NCBI RefSeq assembly: GCF_008728635.1 | Contig: NZ_CP044285.1 | Span: forward strand, 3,162,001-3,226,000 | Reading direction: 5' to 3' | DNA: 64,000 bases | Origin: Hymenobacter baengnokdamensis | GTDB lineage: Bacteria > Bacteroidota > Bacteroidia > Cytophagales > Hymenobacteraceae | Shown here: piece by piece, positions 35,807 to 45,347 of the stretch | Position numbering within the stretch: position 1 is the first letter of the stretch | Layout of the letters: each line of letters begins with the position of its first letter | Position numbers and translations under genes: made by a program | The notes under the pieces: model-generated | Told to the model about the DNA's origin: nothing | Database searches by the model: none | What the model saw: the letters and a program-made list of their open reading frames with translations, nothing else

Positions 35807-38158
35807 TTAGCTGCGCAGCTGCTTCAGCTGCTTTTTGAGCTTGTCGATGCGCACGCGGGCTTCCTGCATGCGGCCCTGGTACTCCTGGCGCAGCTGGTCG
35901 GCGTTCTTCGAGCGGGCGAAGAAGTCGAGGTTGGTTTGCAGGGTAGCTACGTCGTTTTCCAGCTCCTGAATTTCACGGCGCAGGCCGGTTTCCTTGCGGG
36001 TAAAGGCCTGCTGGGCCTGCGGGCGGGCCTTGAGGCGGGCTATATCCAATTGGAAAAGCAAGTCCTCTTTGTCAGTAGGAGTAATGCCGGCGGTTTGGTC
36101 CAGGTACTTACCCATTAGGGTATGAAACTGCTCTTCGCCCCGGTCGGTAGTGCCCCCGCCGGGTTGGTCGGCCGCGGCATCGAGCTCCTGCCACTCCGTG
36201 ATAAGCGCGCGGAAGCCTTCGAGCGTACCGGGCTGCTCGGGCGACAGCGCCGCCACTTGCTGCGCAATTTTATCCAAACGGGTAACCTGCTCGCTGCTGG
36301 CGGCCGATTGGCGTTCTTCCCGCTGCCGGGTTTCCTGCTTGGGCCGCTCAAATACGCTGTCGCAGGCGGCGCGGAAGCGCTTCCAGATTTTATCGGCCTG
36401 CTTCTCGGGCACCCGGCCCACGTCTTTCCATTCTTTCTGCACCCGAATGATGATGTTGCGGGCTTCGTCGAAGTCGGGGTTCTGCTGGGCCGCTTCGGCC
36501 TGCTCGATGAGCGCATACTTGGCTTGCAAGTTGGTGTTTTTCTCCGAGTCGAGGCTCTTGAAGAACTCATTCTTGCGGTTGAAGAAGGCCTTGTAGGCAT
36601 TCCAGTACTGCTTGTTGAGCTGGTCAGCCTGGGCGCGGGGCACCGGCCCGGTAGCTTCCCACTCCTTCTTGATTTCCTGCAGCTCGTCGGTGCGCGAGCG
36701 CCACTCGTTCACGCGCTCGGTGGTAAACTCGGCAAAAGGAAGTACCCGTGCCAGCAGGGCCTGCTTGGCAGCCAGGTTTTCCTTTTCCTGGGCCGAGCGT
36801 ACGTCCACAAATTCCTTGCGGCGCAGGTGCACGGCCTCGGAGGCGGCCAGGAAGCGCTGCCACAGGGGCTCGCGCTGCTCGCCGGGTACCGGGCCGATGT
36901 GTTTCCAGTCGTCGTGCAGCTTTTTGAGCTCGTCGAGGGCCTTGTTGATGCCGGGGGCATCCTTGAGGGCTTCGGCGCGCACGATAAGGGCTTCCTTGGC
37001 TTCCTGGTTGCGGCGGCGGTCCAGCTCCTTCAGCTCATAGAAGCGGCCCTGGTTGGCGTAGTAGCGGTCGAGCAGGCCGTGGTAGGTATTCCAGGTTTCC
37101 TGGCTGTCGGTCTGGGGCACGGGGCCGGTCGCTTTCCAGTCGGCCTGCAGCTGCTTGAGCTTCTGTGAGCTGTCCTTGGTTTCGGCGCTTTCCACCAGCT
37201 GACGCAGCTGGGCCAGCAGCTCCTGCTTGCGGGCCAGGTTCTGGGCGCGGCTCTGGTCTTCGGCCTTGGCATCGCGGGCGCGGCCTTCGCGGAACTCCTG
37301 CAGGGCCTGGTTTAGCTCGCCCTGGCTGGCCGGGGGCTGAAAGCTGAACTCCTGCGGGGCGTTGGCATCTTCGGCCAGCTTCTGACGCGAAGCGGCGCGG
37401 GCGGTGGCCACGTTGGTTTCGTACTGCCGGTTGAGCTCCAGAATCTGCTGGCGGTTGCGGCGGGCGTCGGGGCGGCGCAGCAGCCCCACCAGGTGGGCCG
37501 CCTGGCTTTCAAGGTCGAGGGTACTGAAGTCGGGAGCCGGGGTTTCGGGTACGTAGTCGTCGGCCTCGCTTTCGGCGCTGAGGTGAGCTACCTCGGCCTG
37601 GTGGGCTTCGGCCGCGCTTTCGGTGGCTGAGGTGGGCAGCGTGGCCACCGCCTGGGGGGCCGCGTCGAGCGCTTCGGCCGAAGCCAGCGAGGCTGTCGGG
37701 GCCATTTCCTGAGCGGGGGCCGGCTCCGCGGTTTCGCTGAGGGCCGCCGGGCTCATGGCCTCGCCATAGTGGGCAACGGCCCGTGCCTGCGGGGCCGACA
37801 GCTCTTCGGCGGCTTCGGCCGGCACGTGGTGTGCCGTCTTGGCAGCGGCGGCAGCCTCGGGCGTAGCGGGGAGGGGCGTTGGCACCGTCGTTGCACCCAG
37901 CTCCTGGGCCAGGCCGGGCTCCGACAGGAGCGGGTCAGCTTCGGTTTGGGTGGCCCCGCCACCGGGGGGCACGGCCGCCGCGGGCGGCGTATCGCTTAGG
38001 GCGGGAGCGGCCGGCGTGGCCGACTCGGCCGGGGCAGCGGCCTGCTTGGCGCGAATTTCGGCCAGGCGGGCTTCGATGATGCTCAGGCGGTCGGCGGGCG
38101 TAGCACCCTGGTCGGCGGGCGTGGTGGGGGCGGGGGTAGGGGTTTCTTCGGGCAACAT
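35807..38158 (-). CDS. DUF349 domain coiled-coil protein
   Basis: A protein of 783 residues from ATG 38158 (MLPEETPTPAPTTPADQG); an ATG 12 bases upstream is less likely. The first ~220 residues are low-complexity Ala/Pro/Glu. The rest is charged, helical and holds at least four DUF349 repeats with the hallmark W-K-x-x-G-P-V-P core (ADWKATGPVPQ, DDWKHIGPVPGE, KEWEATGPVPRA, KEWKDVGRVPEK), each followed by a W/Y-R-F segment such as IWKRFRAACDSVF. The C-terminus is a long coiled coil. DUF349 proteins are common in Bacteroidota and Actinobacteria; function is poorly known. Cytoplasmic. Confidence 0.9.
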   Translation of the reverse strand: MLPEETPTPAPTTPADQGATPADRLSIIEARLAEIRAKQAAAPAESATPAAPALSDTPPAAAVPPGGGATQTEADPLLSEPGLAQELGATTVPTPLPATPEAAAAAKTAHHVPAEAAEELSAPQARAVAHYGEAMSPAALSETAEPAPAQEMAPTASLASAEALDAAPQAVATLPTSATESAAEAHQAEVAHLSAESEADDYVPETPAPDFSTLDLESQAAHLVGLLRRPDARRNRQQILELNRQYETNVATARAASRQKLAEDANAPQEFSFQPPASQGELNQALQEFREGRARDAKAEDQSRAQNLARKQELLAQLRQLVESAETKDSSQKLKQLQADWKATGPVPQTDSQETWNTYHGLLDRYYANQGRFYELKELDRRRNQEAKEALIVRAEALKDAPGINKALDELKKLHDDWKHIGPVPGEQREPLWQRFLAASEAVHLRRKEFVDVRSAQEKENLAAKQALLARVLPFAEFTTERVNEWRSRTDELQEIKKEWEATGPVPRAQADQLNKQYWNAYKAFFNRKNEFFKSLDSEKNTNLQAKYALIEQAEAAQQNPDFDEARNIIIRVQKEWKDVGRVPEKQADKIWKRFRAACDSVFERPKQETRQREERQSAASSEQVTRLDKIAQQVAALSPEQPGTLEGFRALITEWQELDAAADQPGGGTTDRGEEQFHTLMGKYLDQTAGITPTDKEDLLFQLDIARLKARPQAQQAFTRKETGLRREIQELENDVATLQTNLDFFARSKNADQLRQEYQGRMQEARVRIDKLKKQLKQLRS

Positions 38159-38236
38159 AAGGCGATGCAAAAAGCCGGCGGCCGGGCCAGCAGGTTGTAA
38201 TGAAAATAGCCGCCGGAACGGAGGTCAGAAAAAAAA

Positions 38237-38785
38237 TCAGTTCAGGCGCGGGTCGAGCGGATAGTTGGACAGGGCACGGTAGCGACCGCCTTTTTCGCGC
38301 AGAATCGTGCGCCAGAACGCATCAGACTCCAAAGTAAACACTTTCCCGGCAGAGGCGGGCTGCTTTATCCACGAGCCCCGCTCAATTTCCTGTTCCAGCT
38401 GCCCGGCCGACCAGCCCGAATAGCCAATAAAAAGCCGCACGGTGTCGGGGCCAAAGCCGCCGCTCGTCAGCCCCGCCAGCAGCAGGTCGAAGTCGCCTCC
38501 CCAATACACTCCCTGGCCCAGGTCGGTGGCGCCGGGCAGCCCGGCATGCCGGTGCACAAAGTGCAGGGTATCGGGCTGCACCGGGCCGCCGGTGTAGAGC
38601 GGCAGGGCGGCGGCCGGACCCGGCGGCAGGTCCATGACATCGCCCAGCGTGAGGCTGGTAGGTTGCGTGAGCACGAGGCCAAACGCCCCCTCGGCCGGGC
38701 TGTGCCGGCAAAGCAGGATAACGCTGCGCTCAAAATTGGGGTCACCCAGGAAGGGCTGCGAGAGGAGAAGGGTGCCGGGCTTCAT
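38237..38785 (-). CDS. YqgE/AlgH family protein
   Basis: A protein of 182 residues covering one complete UPF0301 domain: PGTLLLSQPFLGDPNFERSV, then GAFGLVLTQPTSLTLGDVM, YTGGPVQPDTLHFVHRH, and RLFIGYSGWSAGQLEQEI. Members are cytoplasmic and of unknown biochemical role; AlgH in Pseudomonas influences alginate production. It is transcribed in the same direction as the DUF349 gene, with a 78-base gap between its end and the DUF349 start. Confidence 0.93.
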   Translation of the reverse strand: MKPGTLLLSQPFLGDPNFERSVILLCRHSPAEGAFGLVLTQPTSLTLGDVMDLPPGPAAALPLYTGGPVQPDTLHFVHRHAGLPGATDLGQGVYWGGDFDLLLAGLTSGGFGPDTVRLFIGYSGWSAGQLEQEIERGSWIKQPASAGKVFTLESDAFWRTILREKGGRYRALSNYPLDPRLN

Positions 38786-39178
38786 AAGGCAGAGCAGGAA
38801 AGGAAAAGCAGGCGGCCCGCTTGCGGGCCGTTAGCAAAGTAAAGCGTTTAGCCGGCGAAACGTTCCGCGGGGCGCCGCCCGGCGGCAACCGCCGGCACGG
38901 TCCTACCTTTGCCCGTGCCTGCCAGGCCAATAGTTTATACCATCGCCGCTGTGCTGCTCCGGATGCCCGCTACTGCTCTCCCTGCCGCTTCTCACCGGCA
39001 ACCCCGTAACGGGCTTAAAGACCGGCCCGAATGCCTGACTCTGTTCCCCCTGTGCACGGTTTTATCCGGGAGCCGGGCCTGCGCCACCAGGGCCAGTGGT
39101 CGGGCTACCCTGGCCACCGCGTAAGTTCTGACCCTGGGTTATTTAAAGATTTATACATATCTATTCGCTAGCTTCCTG
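38786..39178. other. Divergent intergenic region between yqgE and pdxH
   Basis: 393 bases. TACCTTTG at 38905-38912 is an exact -7 element on the plus strand, but no -33 box precedes it and pdxH is 266 bases further on, so a long leader or an unseen small gene would be needed. A second TA-rich stretch (ATTTATACATATCTATTC) just before pdxH is another promoter candidate. No gene supported. Confidence 0.35.
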
Positions 39179-39841
39179 ATGATGACCGATGCCGAACTGG
39201 CTGCCCTGCGCCAGACCTACGCCCAGCGAACGCTGCTCGAAACCGACGTGCTGCCCGATGCCGTGCGCCAGTTCCGGCAGTGGCTCGACGAGGCGGTTGC
39301 CGCCCAGCTGCCCGAGCCCGCCGCGCTTACGCTGGCTACCGTGGATGCCGCTACCGGCCAGCCCAGCCAGCGCGTGGTGTTGCTAAAGGGACTGCCCGAC
39401 GACGCAGGTTTTTTGTTCTATACCAACTACGACTCCCGCAAGGGCCACGAGCTGGCCAGCCAGCCCCGGGCGGCCCTCAATTTTTTCTGGCCCGGCCTCG
39501 AGCGCCAGGTGCGGGTTGAGGGCCTGGTTGAGAAAGCGCCGGCCGATACATCGACCGCCTACTTTCAGAGCCGCCCGCGCGGCAGCCAGGTGGGGGCCTG
39601 GGCCTCGCCCCAGAGCCAGGTTATCGGTAGCCGCCAGGAGCTTGAAGCCCGAGAGCACGAAATCGAAGCCGAATTTGCCGACCAAAATCCTTTGCCGCGC
39701 CCCCCGCACTGGGGCGGCTACGTGCTGCGCCCGCAGCGGGTGGAGTTCTGGCAGGGCCGCCCCAGCCGCCTGCATGACCGCTTGGTTTATGAGCGCGAGG
39801 CGAGCAGCGGGGGGTGGAGAATCAGCCGGCTGGCTCCTTAG
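39179..39841 (+). CDS. pdxH: Pyridoxamine 5'-phosphate oxidase PdxH
   Basis: A protein of 220 residues, usual length. It oxidises pyridoxamine or pyridoxine phosphate to PLP with FMN. Family signatures: [54 protein letters not shown], and the C-terminal signature [20 protein letters not shown] 39179 and 39182 are adjacent; either could serve. The next gene starts 4 bases after its stop, suggesting co-transcription. Confidence 0.96.
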   Translation: MMTDAELAALRQTYAQRTLLETDVLPDAVRQFRQWLDEAVAAQLPEPAALTLATVDAATGQPSQRVVLLKGLPDDAGFLFYTNYDSRKGHELASQPRAALNFFWPGLERQVRVEGLVEKAPADTSTAYFQSRPRGSQVGAWASPQSQVIGSRQELEAREHEIEAEFADQNPLPRPPHWGGYVLRPQRVEFWQGRPSRLHDRLVYEREASSGGWRISRLAP

Positions 39842-40412
39842 GGTGATGGTGATAGCACTGCTGCCGGTCATTGAGATAGGCTATAATAACCACGGTATTA
39901 AAGCGCCGACTGAATACCCATATTGGGAAAACAGCGCACTTTGGGATGCGTACCACGCCGCATGTTATGCGGCAGCAGGCTTTAAGGACGAGTTTTGCCC
40001 TTATCTACCGGGGTCTTCCTTTTATCAATTATCGGCTATTACTGCTCGTAACTTAACTAAGCTGACCAAGGACCACACGGCTGAGCTGCGGGCGGGTACC
40101 TACGCCCGGGAGAAAGCCTGCGCGCTCTTTGGGGGCTACGTCCTGCGAATAGACAACGAAGACGTCTTTTTTCCGCAGTGCTGCGGGCAGCTAAGCGATA
40201 TAGCTTATTGGCAGAGGCTGGCGGCTGGGGTGGCGGCTACTTATGAAGGACACCCGGCGCCGGTCCTTAGCTTTACAGCCGACACGGTGCAGCTTGACTT
40301 TTTAGAAAGTGAGTTTGACGAGTCCTTCCAGCCGCCGCCACCTAGGCTAAGCGTAGAAATAAGCCGGCCTGCTTTGCAGCTGGCAATCAAGCAAGCTAGA
40401 GCAGATTTCAGG

Positions 40413-41105
40413 TTAGTGTACATGATAACCACAGTGGTCAAACCAGTTTTTCGCGTCGAGCTCAGTTATCCAATTGGTGGCGTCGTGAATGACGCTTTCC
40501 AGGGCCTCGCGGGTGCGGGCCTGGGCGGTGCGCAGCCAGGTTTTGAGCTTGCTGAAGGCGAGTTCGATGGGATTGAAATCGGGCGAGTAGGGCGGCAAAT
40601 ACAGCAGGCGGGCCCCGCGGGCTTCGACGAGCTCGGTCAGCCCGGCCACTTTGTGGGCCGGCAGGTTGTCGAGCACGACCACGTCGCCGGGCCGCAACGT
40701 GGGGCCGAGCACCTGGTCGAGGTAGGCGGCAAACACGTCCCCGTTGACGGCCCCGCTCAGGGTCATGACCGCTTGCAACCCGTTCGGCGTCAGCGCCGCC
40801 ACCAGCGTCACGTTGGGCCCGCCGTGCAGGGGCGTGGCCTGGCGGGCGCGCTGCCCGCCTTCGGCCCGGGCGTAGCGGCGGCAATACGTCAGGTTAGTGC
40901 TGGTCTCGTCCACGAACTTAAAACAGGTAAAATCCTCGGCTTGCAGCGCCTCTACAAAAGCTCGGCGCAGCTCCTTCACCCGTTGCGTGTCGCGTTCGGC
41001 GGCATGGACGCTCTTTTTTTTCGCCGCCAATCCAGTGCCTGCACCGCCCGCCAGAGTGTGGTCTGGCTCACTGCCGGACCGCCGATGGCGGCCAGCCAAA
41101 TACAC
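40413..41105 (-). CDS. IS630 transposase, second frame (DDE catalytic part)
   Basis: The useful part starts after the A8 slip site (GLAAKKKSVHAAERDTQRVK). The catalytic triad is visible: Asp in FKFVDETSTNLTYCRRYAR, Asp in DVVVLDNLPAHKVAG and Glu in YSPDFNPIELAFSKLK. All three are intact, so the element may still be able to move. Confidence 0.85.
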   Translation of the reverse strand: MYLAGRHRRSGSEPDHTLAGGAGTGLAAKKKSVHAAERDTQRVKELRRAFVEALQAEDFTCFKFVDETSTNLTYCRRYARAEGGQRARQATPLHGGPNVTLVAALTPNGLQAVMTLSGAVNGDVFAAYLDQVLGPTLRPGDVVVLDNLPAHKVAGLTELVEARGARLLYLPPYSPDFNPIELAFSKLKTWLRTAQARTREALESVIHDATNWITELDAKNWFDHCGYHVH

Positions 41106-41362
41106 AATTCCGCCAACGTGGCATCGGGCTCCTGGCGCAAACAGGCCGCCAGCTGCGCTTGGGCCGCCGCGTTCAGAAACGGCGCTGGCCCACTGCGTTG
41201 CGGCAAAGCAGCCACGGAACCGCTCGTGCGCTGGCGTCGGCGCAACTTGCGCACAAACGAATCCGACACGCTGAACTGCGCGGCCACTTCGCCAATCGTG
41301 CGGCTACCTTGCTGGCAAGCGGCCGCCACGCGTTCGCGCAAGTCAGTAGAATAAGCTTTCAT
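40976..41362 (-). CDS. IS630 transposase, first frame (DNA-binding part)
   Basis: A protein of 128 residues. N-terminal helix-turn-helix MKAYSTDLRERVAAACQQGS, then GEVAAQFSVSDSFVRKLRRR, typical of IS630. It ends in ALDWRRKKRASMPPNATRNG just after a run of eight A (plus-strand T at 41014-41021), where a -1 slip would lead into the DDE frame. Fusion by frameshift is the usual way these elements make full transposase. Confidence 0.85.
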   Translation of the reverse strand: MKAYSTDLRERVAAACQQGSRTIGEVAAQFSVSDSFVRKLRRRQRTSGSVAALPQRSGPAPFLNAAAQAQLAACLRQEPDATLAELCIWLAAIGGPAVSQTTLWRAVQALDWRRKKRASMPPNATRNG

Positions 41363-41532
41363 GAACGGAATGTACGTTATAGCCTGTACACAAACCTGAA
41401 GTTTGCTCTAACTTGGAGCTTGAGCTGTTCGCGCAACGGCTTAGAGTGCTGAATGAGGCAGAAGCATTAGGCATACCGGATATTGATAAGCGGCTGATTT
41501 GGGAAGATGGAAAACACGCGTAACGTAATTCA

Positions 41533-42921
41533 TTGATTTTGGCTGAAATTCAACCAGTTCGCGGCTGGCGCTACAACGCGGCCCTGAGCGCTGAGATTGA
41601 CGCGGTGGTGTCGCCGCTCTTTGATGTGGTGAGCCCGCGCCAGCGCGAGGCCCTGTACCAGCACCCGCTCAACTCCATTCACCTCTCGGTGCCCCGCGCC
41701 GAGGGCCCGCTGGCCCCTGTGGCGGCCGCCGCCCGCCGCCTGGCCCGGTGGCAGGCCGAAGGGGTGCTGCGCCAGGACGGGCTGCCCGGCATTTACGTGT
41801 ACTACCAGTACTTTCGGCTGCCGGGCGAAGCGCGCGAGCGCTGCCGCAAGGGCTTTATGTGCCACATCCGGGCCTACGACTGGGCCGAGGGCGTGGTGCT
41901 GCGTCACGAAAACACGCTGCCCGCCGCCGTCAACGACCGCGCCGAGCTGCTGGCCGAGCTGCAGTTTCAGACCAGCGCCACCCACGGGCTGTACCGCGAC
42001 GAAGACTTTGAGCTGGAAAAATGGCTGGATGAGGCCATTGCCGACCCGCTCTGCCAGACGGAGGAAGACTACCAGGGCGCGCGCGACGTGCTGGCCGTGA
42101 TTCAGGACGCGGCTGTTATCCGGCGCTTTCAGCAGGTGCTGGCCGGGCGGCAGGTAATTCTGGCCGATGGCCACCACCGCTACGAAGGCTCGCTGGCTTA
42201 CCGGCAGGCCCGGGAGCTGGCCGCGGGGCCGGGCGGCAGCACCGGCCGCGAGCCCTGGAACTACCACCTGATGTACCTCACCAACGCGGCCAGCGACGAC
42301 CTGCGCATCCTGCCCACGCACCGCCTGCTGCTGGAGCTGCCCGGGGGGCTGTCCGACGACCAGCTGCTGGCCCGGCTGGCGGTTTATTTTACCGTGCTGC
42401 CCCAGCCCGAGGCCCAGGACCTGCCCGAGCTGATTGCCGGCAAGCGCTGGGCGTTTGGGCTGTACCTGCCCGGCGGGGCCTACAAGCTGCGCCTGCGCCC
42501 CGAGGTGCACGCCCAGCTCGACTGGCCGACCACGCCCGAAGTAAAAGACCTCGACCTGACGGTGCTGCACTTTTTCGTGCTCGAAAAGGTGCTGGGTATT
42601 GTGGGCTCCGAGGCGCAGCGCAGCTGGCCGGGCGTGGCCTACGTGCGCGGCCTGGCCGAGTGCCTGCAGCGGGTGGACCGGGGCGAAGCCCGGGCGGCCT
42701 TTCTGACCAGCGAAGTGACGATGGCCCAGGTGGCGGCCGTGTGCCACTCGGGGGCAGTGATGCCGGCCAAATCCACCTTTTTCTACCCCAAGACCCTGGC
42801 CGGCCTGCTCTTTACCGACCTGCATGAGCGGGCAGAATCGGTGTTTGAGGCGTATTTTCAAGCGGGTGCCGACGAGCAGCCGGCTACCCCGGCGGCGAGC
42901 GGCCGCCCGTTCGTTGGGTAA
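41533..42921 (+). CDS. DUF1015 family protein
   Basis: A protein of 462 residues. The start is a TTG at 41533 or 41539; I see no ATG close upstream. Family features: RGWRYNAALSAEIDAVVSPLFDVV, then LYQHPLNSIHLSVPRAEG, and the conserved VILADGHHRYEGSLAYRQAR with the DGHHR motif, and near the end MPAKSTFFYPKTLAGLLF. DUF1015 proteins are often found beside serC and serA in Bacteroidota; biochemical function is not established. The stop and the next ATG are only 3 bases apart, hinting at co-expression with the membrane protein that follows. Confidence 0.9.
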   Translation: MILAEIQPVRGWRYNAALSAEIDAVVSPLFDVVSPRQREALYQHPLNSIHLSVPRAEGPLAPVAAAARRLARWQAEGVLRQDGLPGIYVYYQYFRLPGEARERCRKGFMCHIRAYDWAEGVVLRHENTLPAAVNDRAELLAELQFQTSATHGLYRDEDFELEKWLDEAIADPLCQTEEDYQGARDVLAVIQDAAVIRRFQQVLAGRQVILADGHHRYEGSLAYRQARELAAGPGGSTGREPWNYHLMYLTNAASDDLRILPTHRLLLELPGGLSDDQLLARLAVYFTVLPQPEAQDLPELIAGKRWAFGLYLPGGAYKLRLRPEVHAQLDWPTTPEVKDLDLTVLHFFVLEKVLGIVGSEAQRSWPGVAYVRGLAECLQRVDRGEARAAFLTSEVTMAQVAAVCHSGAVMPAKSTFFYPKTLAGLLFTDLHERAESVFEAYFQAGADEQPATPAASGRPFVG

Positions 42922-42924
42922 GCC

Positions 42925-44709
42925 ATGAAGCCCGCAGACCCCCATGCCCCCGCCGCCCGCGGCGCCCCCTGGCCGTTCATCGGGCTGCTGGGCCTGGTGG
43001 TGCTGGCCGGCTGCGCGGGCTACGCCGCGCTCGTGCTCAGCACTGCCACCTGGGCCGAGGCGCGGGCCGTGGATGGTATTTTCCCGGAGAGTGGCTGGCA
43101 CATCCGGCCTTTCACGGCGGCCAGCCTGCACGGGCTCCAGCAAAGCCTGGCCGGGGCGGCGCTGGGGCTCACCGGCCTGGCGCTCGCGCTGGGCGCTGCC
43201 ACGCGGGCCGGTCGGCAGCAGCTGCGGGCCCTGGGGAAAGAGCTGCGTGGGTGCCGGCAGCAGCTGGGGCAGCGCTTGCGGGCGCTCACCGGTCCGCAGC
43301 GGTGGCTGGCCGCCAGCCTGCTGCTGGCTCTCACGCTGGTGCGCGGCTACCTCAGCTCGGCTACTGTGCCCTGGGGCGATGACGTGATTTCGTACGAGTT
43401 TTTTGTGCGGCAGCGCCTGCTGGCCGTGAGTGCCTACTACCCGCTGCCGAATAACCACCCGCTGGCCAACACTATCAGCTGGGCATTTTACCAGCTGCAG
43501 CCAGGCTTCTGGTGGGCCGTGCGGCTGCCGGTGCTGCTCACCAGTACGGTCGGCACGGGGCTGCTGTTTGCCGGGCTGCTGGGGCGGGCCGGCTTTCGCC
43601 CGGCCCTGCTGGCGGCCGGGGCGTTCAGCTACCTGCAGCTCAGCCTGTACTACGCCGGGGCGGGGCGGGGGTACTGGCTGGTAAGCCTGCTGGCGGGCGT
43701 GGTAGTTTTCGGGTTGCTGCACCTGTTCGACGACGAGCCCGCCCGGCCCCGGCTGGCCTGGCTGGGGCTGCTGGTGGCCGGGGTGCTGGGGTGCTACACG
43801 GTGCCCACTTTTGCCTACGTCCTGGTTTCGGCCTTTGGCTGGCTGGGCGCGGTAGCGGTGTGGCGGCGGGCACCCGGCCTGCTGGGCCGGGCCGTGGCGG
43901 TAGGGGCGCTGGTGGCCGGGGGCGCGGCCCTGCTGTACGCGCCGCTGCTCCTGGTGTCGGGGCCGGCCGCGCTGTTTGCCAATCCCTACGTGCTGCCCTT
44001 GTCCGGGCCGGCGTTCTGGCGGGCCCTGCCCGCCTACACCTGGTACACCGAAGGCTTTCTGGCCGGGCAGCGCAGCGTGGGAGCCTTGCTCACGCTGGTG
44101 GTCCTGGCCTTGTTTGGCCGGCTGCTGTACCGGGCGGCCACCGGGCAGCTGGCCGCGGCCCGGTCCCGGCAGGTATGGCAGCTGGGGCTGCCGGCGCTCT
44201 GGTTTGTAGTGGTGCCCTACGTCTTGTTTGGGGGGCAGCGCGTGCTGCCCCCCGAGCGCACGGTACTCTACAAAGCCTGGTTTTTCTTTCTGCTGCTGGC
44301 TCTGGTAGTTGAAAACAGTCGCTGGCCGCGGGCCCGCTACCGCTGGGCCGTCGGGGTGGCCGTCGGGCTGTTCGGGCTCTACCAGGTGGGCACGGCCGTG
44401 CAGCTAAGCTACCTTGGCCGGCACCAGCAGCCGCAGAAGCGGGCGCTCTATGCCTGGCTGGCCCGGCAGCCGGCCGGCGCGGCGCTGCTGATTCCGAGTC
44501 AGCCCCTGTGGTTCTGGCTGCGGCTGGCCGCCCACGTGGCGCATCCCACCCGGCCCTGGCTGGCTGATAACGTGGGCCGGCCGGGCGTGCGCTATACCTA
44601 CGTGGTGCTGGGCCAGGCCGACCCGCGCCCGCCCGGCACCGGCCGCGTGCTGTATGCCAATGACCAGGTGCTGGTGTGTACGTACTCGGCTCCTTTGGCT
44701 AAAAAATGA
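42925..44709 (+). CDS. GT-C-like multi-span membrane protein (glycosyltransferase candidate)
   Basis: A protein of 594 residues with about 11-12 membrane helices, starting with PFIGLLGLVVLAGCAGYAAL. After the second helix comes VPWGDDVISYEFFVRQRLLA, an acidic pair at the outer end of a helix as in GT-C (PMT/ArnT-like) glycosyltransferases. PLPNNHPLANTISWAFYQLQ follows. The C-terminus is a soluble ~100-residue segment with PSQPLWFWLRLAAHVAH. It would use a lipid-linked sugar and act in the inner membrane. A full-length but frameshifted paralog lies 0.6 kb downstream, with maf between. Confidence 0.7.
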   Translation: MKPADPHAPAARGAPWPFIGLLGLVVLAGCAGYAALVLSTATWAEARAVDGIFPESGWHIRPFTAASLHGLQQSLAGAALGLTGLALALGAATRAGRQQLRALGKELRGCRQQLGQRLRALTGPQRWLAASLLLALTLVRGYLSSATVPWGDDVISYEFFVRQRLLAVSAYYPLPNNHPLANTISWAFYQLQPGFWWAVRLPVLLTSTVGTGLLFAGLLGRAGFRPALLAAGAFSYLQLSLYYAGAGRGYWLVSLLAGVVVFGLLHLFDDEPARPRLAWLGLLVAGVLGCYTVPTFAYVLVSAFGWLGAVAVWRRAPGLLGRAVAVGALVAGGAALLYAPLLLVSGPAALFANPYVLPLSGPAFWRALPAYTWYTEGFLAGQRSVGALLTLVVLALFGRLLYRAATGQLAAARSRQVWQLGLPALWFVVVPYVLFGGQRVLPPERTVLYKAWFFFLLLALVVENSRWPRARYRWAVGVAVGLFGLYQVGTAVQLSYLGRHQQPQKRALYAWLARQPAGAALLIPSQPLWFWLRLAAHVAHPTRPWLADNVGRPGVRYTYVVLGQADPRPPGTGRVLYANDQVLVCTYSAPLAKK

Positions 44710-44739
44710 ATTTTAAATATAGTAAAAAATTAATATAAA

Positions 44740-45324
44740 ATGCGCCTTATTCTCGCCTCCGGCTCGCCGCGTCGCCGCCAACTGCTCACCGACCTGGGCC
44801 TGACTTATGAGCTGCGCCTGCGCGAGGTGGAGGAAAGCTTTCCGCCCCAGCTGCGGCGCGCCGAAATTGCCGAATACCTGGCCCGCCATAAGGCCGGGGC
44901 CTACCGCGCCGACCTGGCCTCCGATGAGCTGCTGCTCACGGCCGATACCATCGTGTGCCTGGGCGATGACGTGCTCAACAAGCCGGCCGATGCGGCCGAG
45001 GCCCGCGCCATGCTGGGGCGCTTGCAGGGCCAGACCCATCAGGTGTATACCGGCGTGTGTCTGCTGCCCGGCGACGGCCGCCCCCCGGTGGTTTTCTCCG
45101 ACGAAACGACAGTGCACTTTCGGGCGCTGAGTCCGGCCGAAATTGCCTTTTACGTAGCCACGTACCAGCCGCTCGACAAAGCCGGGGCGTATGGGGCGCA
45201 GGACTGGCTGGGCCTGGTGGGTATCGACCGGCTCGAAGGCTCTTATTTTACTGTCATGGGCCTGCCCACCCACCGGGTGTGGCCGGCCCTGGCTGCCTTC
45301 CAGGTTGGTCGGCTCACTCAGTAA
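44740..45324 (+). CDS. maf: Maf family nucleotide pyrophosphatase
   Basis: A protein of 194 residues. The signature LILASGSPRRRQLLTDLG is at the start. The catalytic region LLTADTIVCLGDDVLNKP follows, then AYGAQDWLGLVGIDRLEGS and YFTVMGLPTHRVWPAL. Maf proteins hydrolyse non-canonical or modified nucleoside triphosphates (dTTP/UTP and m7GTP types). The R/Q pattern suggests the YhdE side (dTTP/UTP), with low certainty. It sits between two paralogous membrane-protein genes. The start codon is preceded by a short AT-rich stretch. Confidence 0.93.
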   Translation: MRLILASGSPRRRQLLTDLGLTYELRLREVEESFPPQLRRAEIAEYLARHKAGAYRADLASDELLLTADTIVCLGDDVLNKPADAAEARAMLGRLQGQTHQVYTGVCLLPGDGRPPVVFSDETTVHFRALSPAEIAFYVATYQPLDKAGAYGAQDWLGLVGIDRLEGSYFTVMGLPTHRVWPALAAFQVGRLTQ

Positions 45325-45347
45325 GCCGCGCTACCGCTTTTTTGTAT

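Larger units (their letters stand above)
40399..41408 (-). mobile_element. IS630-family insertion sequence (1010 bp)
   Basis: The ends are inverted repeats: plus-strand GAGCAGATTTCAGGTTAGTG at the left and, read inwards from the right, GAGCAAACTTCAGGTTTGTG, followed in both by TACA. A TA dinucleotide flanks each side (40397-40398 and 41409-41410), the target duplication used by IS630 elements. The target itself was near-palindromic (CAAGCTAACTTG). It carries two overlapping transposase frames on the minus strand. Confidence 0.88.
39846..41523 (+). pseudogene. Unknown gene interrupted by an IS630-family element
   Basis: The open frame from ATG 39846 (MVIALLPVIEIGYNNHGIKA) continues to 40398, is broken by the insertion, and resumes in frame at 41411 to a TAA at 41521-41523. 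Joining the parts across one TA copy gives a 221-residue protein, so the insertion looks recent. I do not recognise the family. The product is acidic, with a cysteine pair in FFPQCCGQLSDIAYWQRLAAG and ending LEAEALGIPDIDK-like sequence (NEAEALGIPDIDKRLIWE). It has no signal peptide. It begins 4 bases after pdxH. As it stands the product would be truncated after about 184 residues plus foreign residues. Confidence 0.8.

Noticed and set aside
38909..39124. 71-codon plus-strand frame after a TACCTTTG motif
   Set aside because: Composition and sequence show no protein-like pattern; the motif has no -33 partner.
41530..43722. A 730-codon minus-strand frame
   Set aside because: Gln/Gly/Pro-rich shadow covering the DUF1015 and membrane-protein genes; no recognisable domain.
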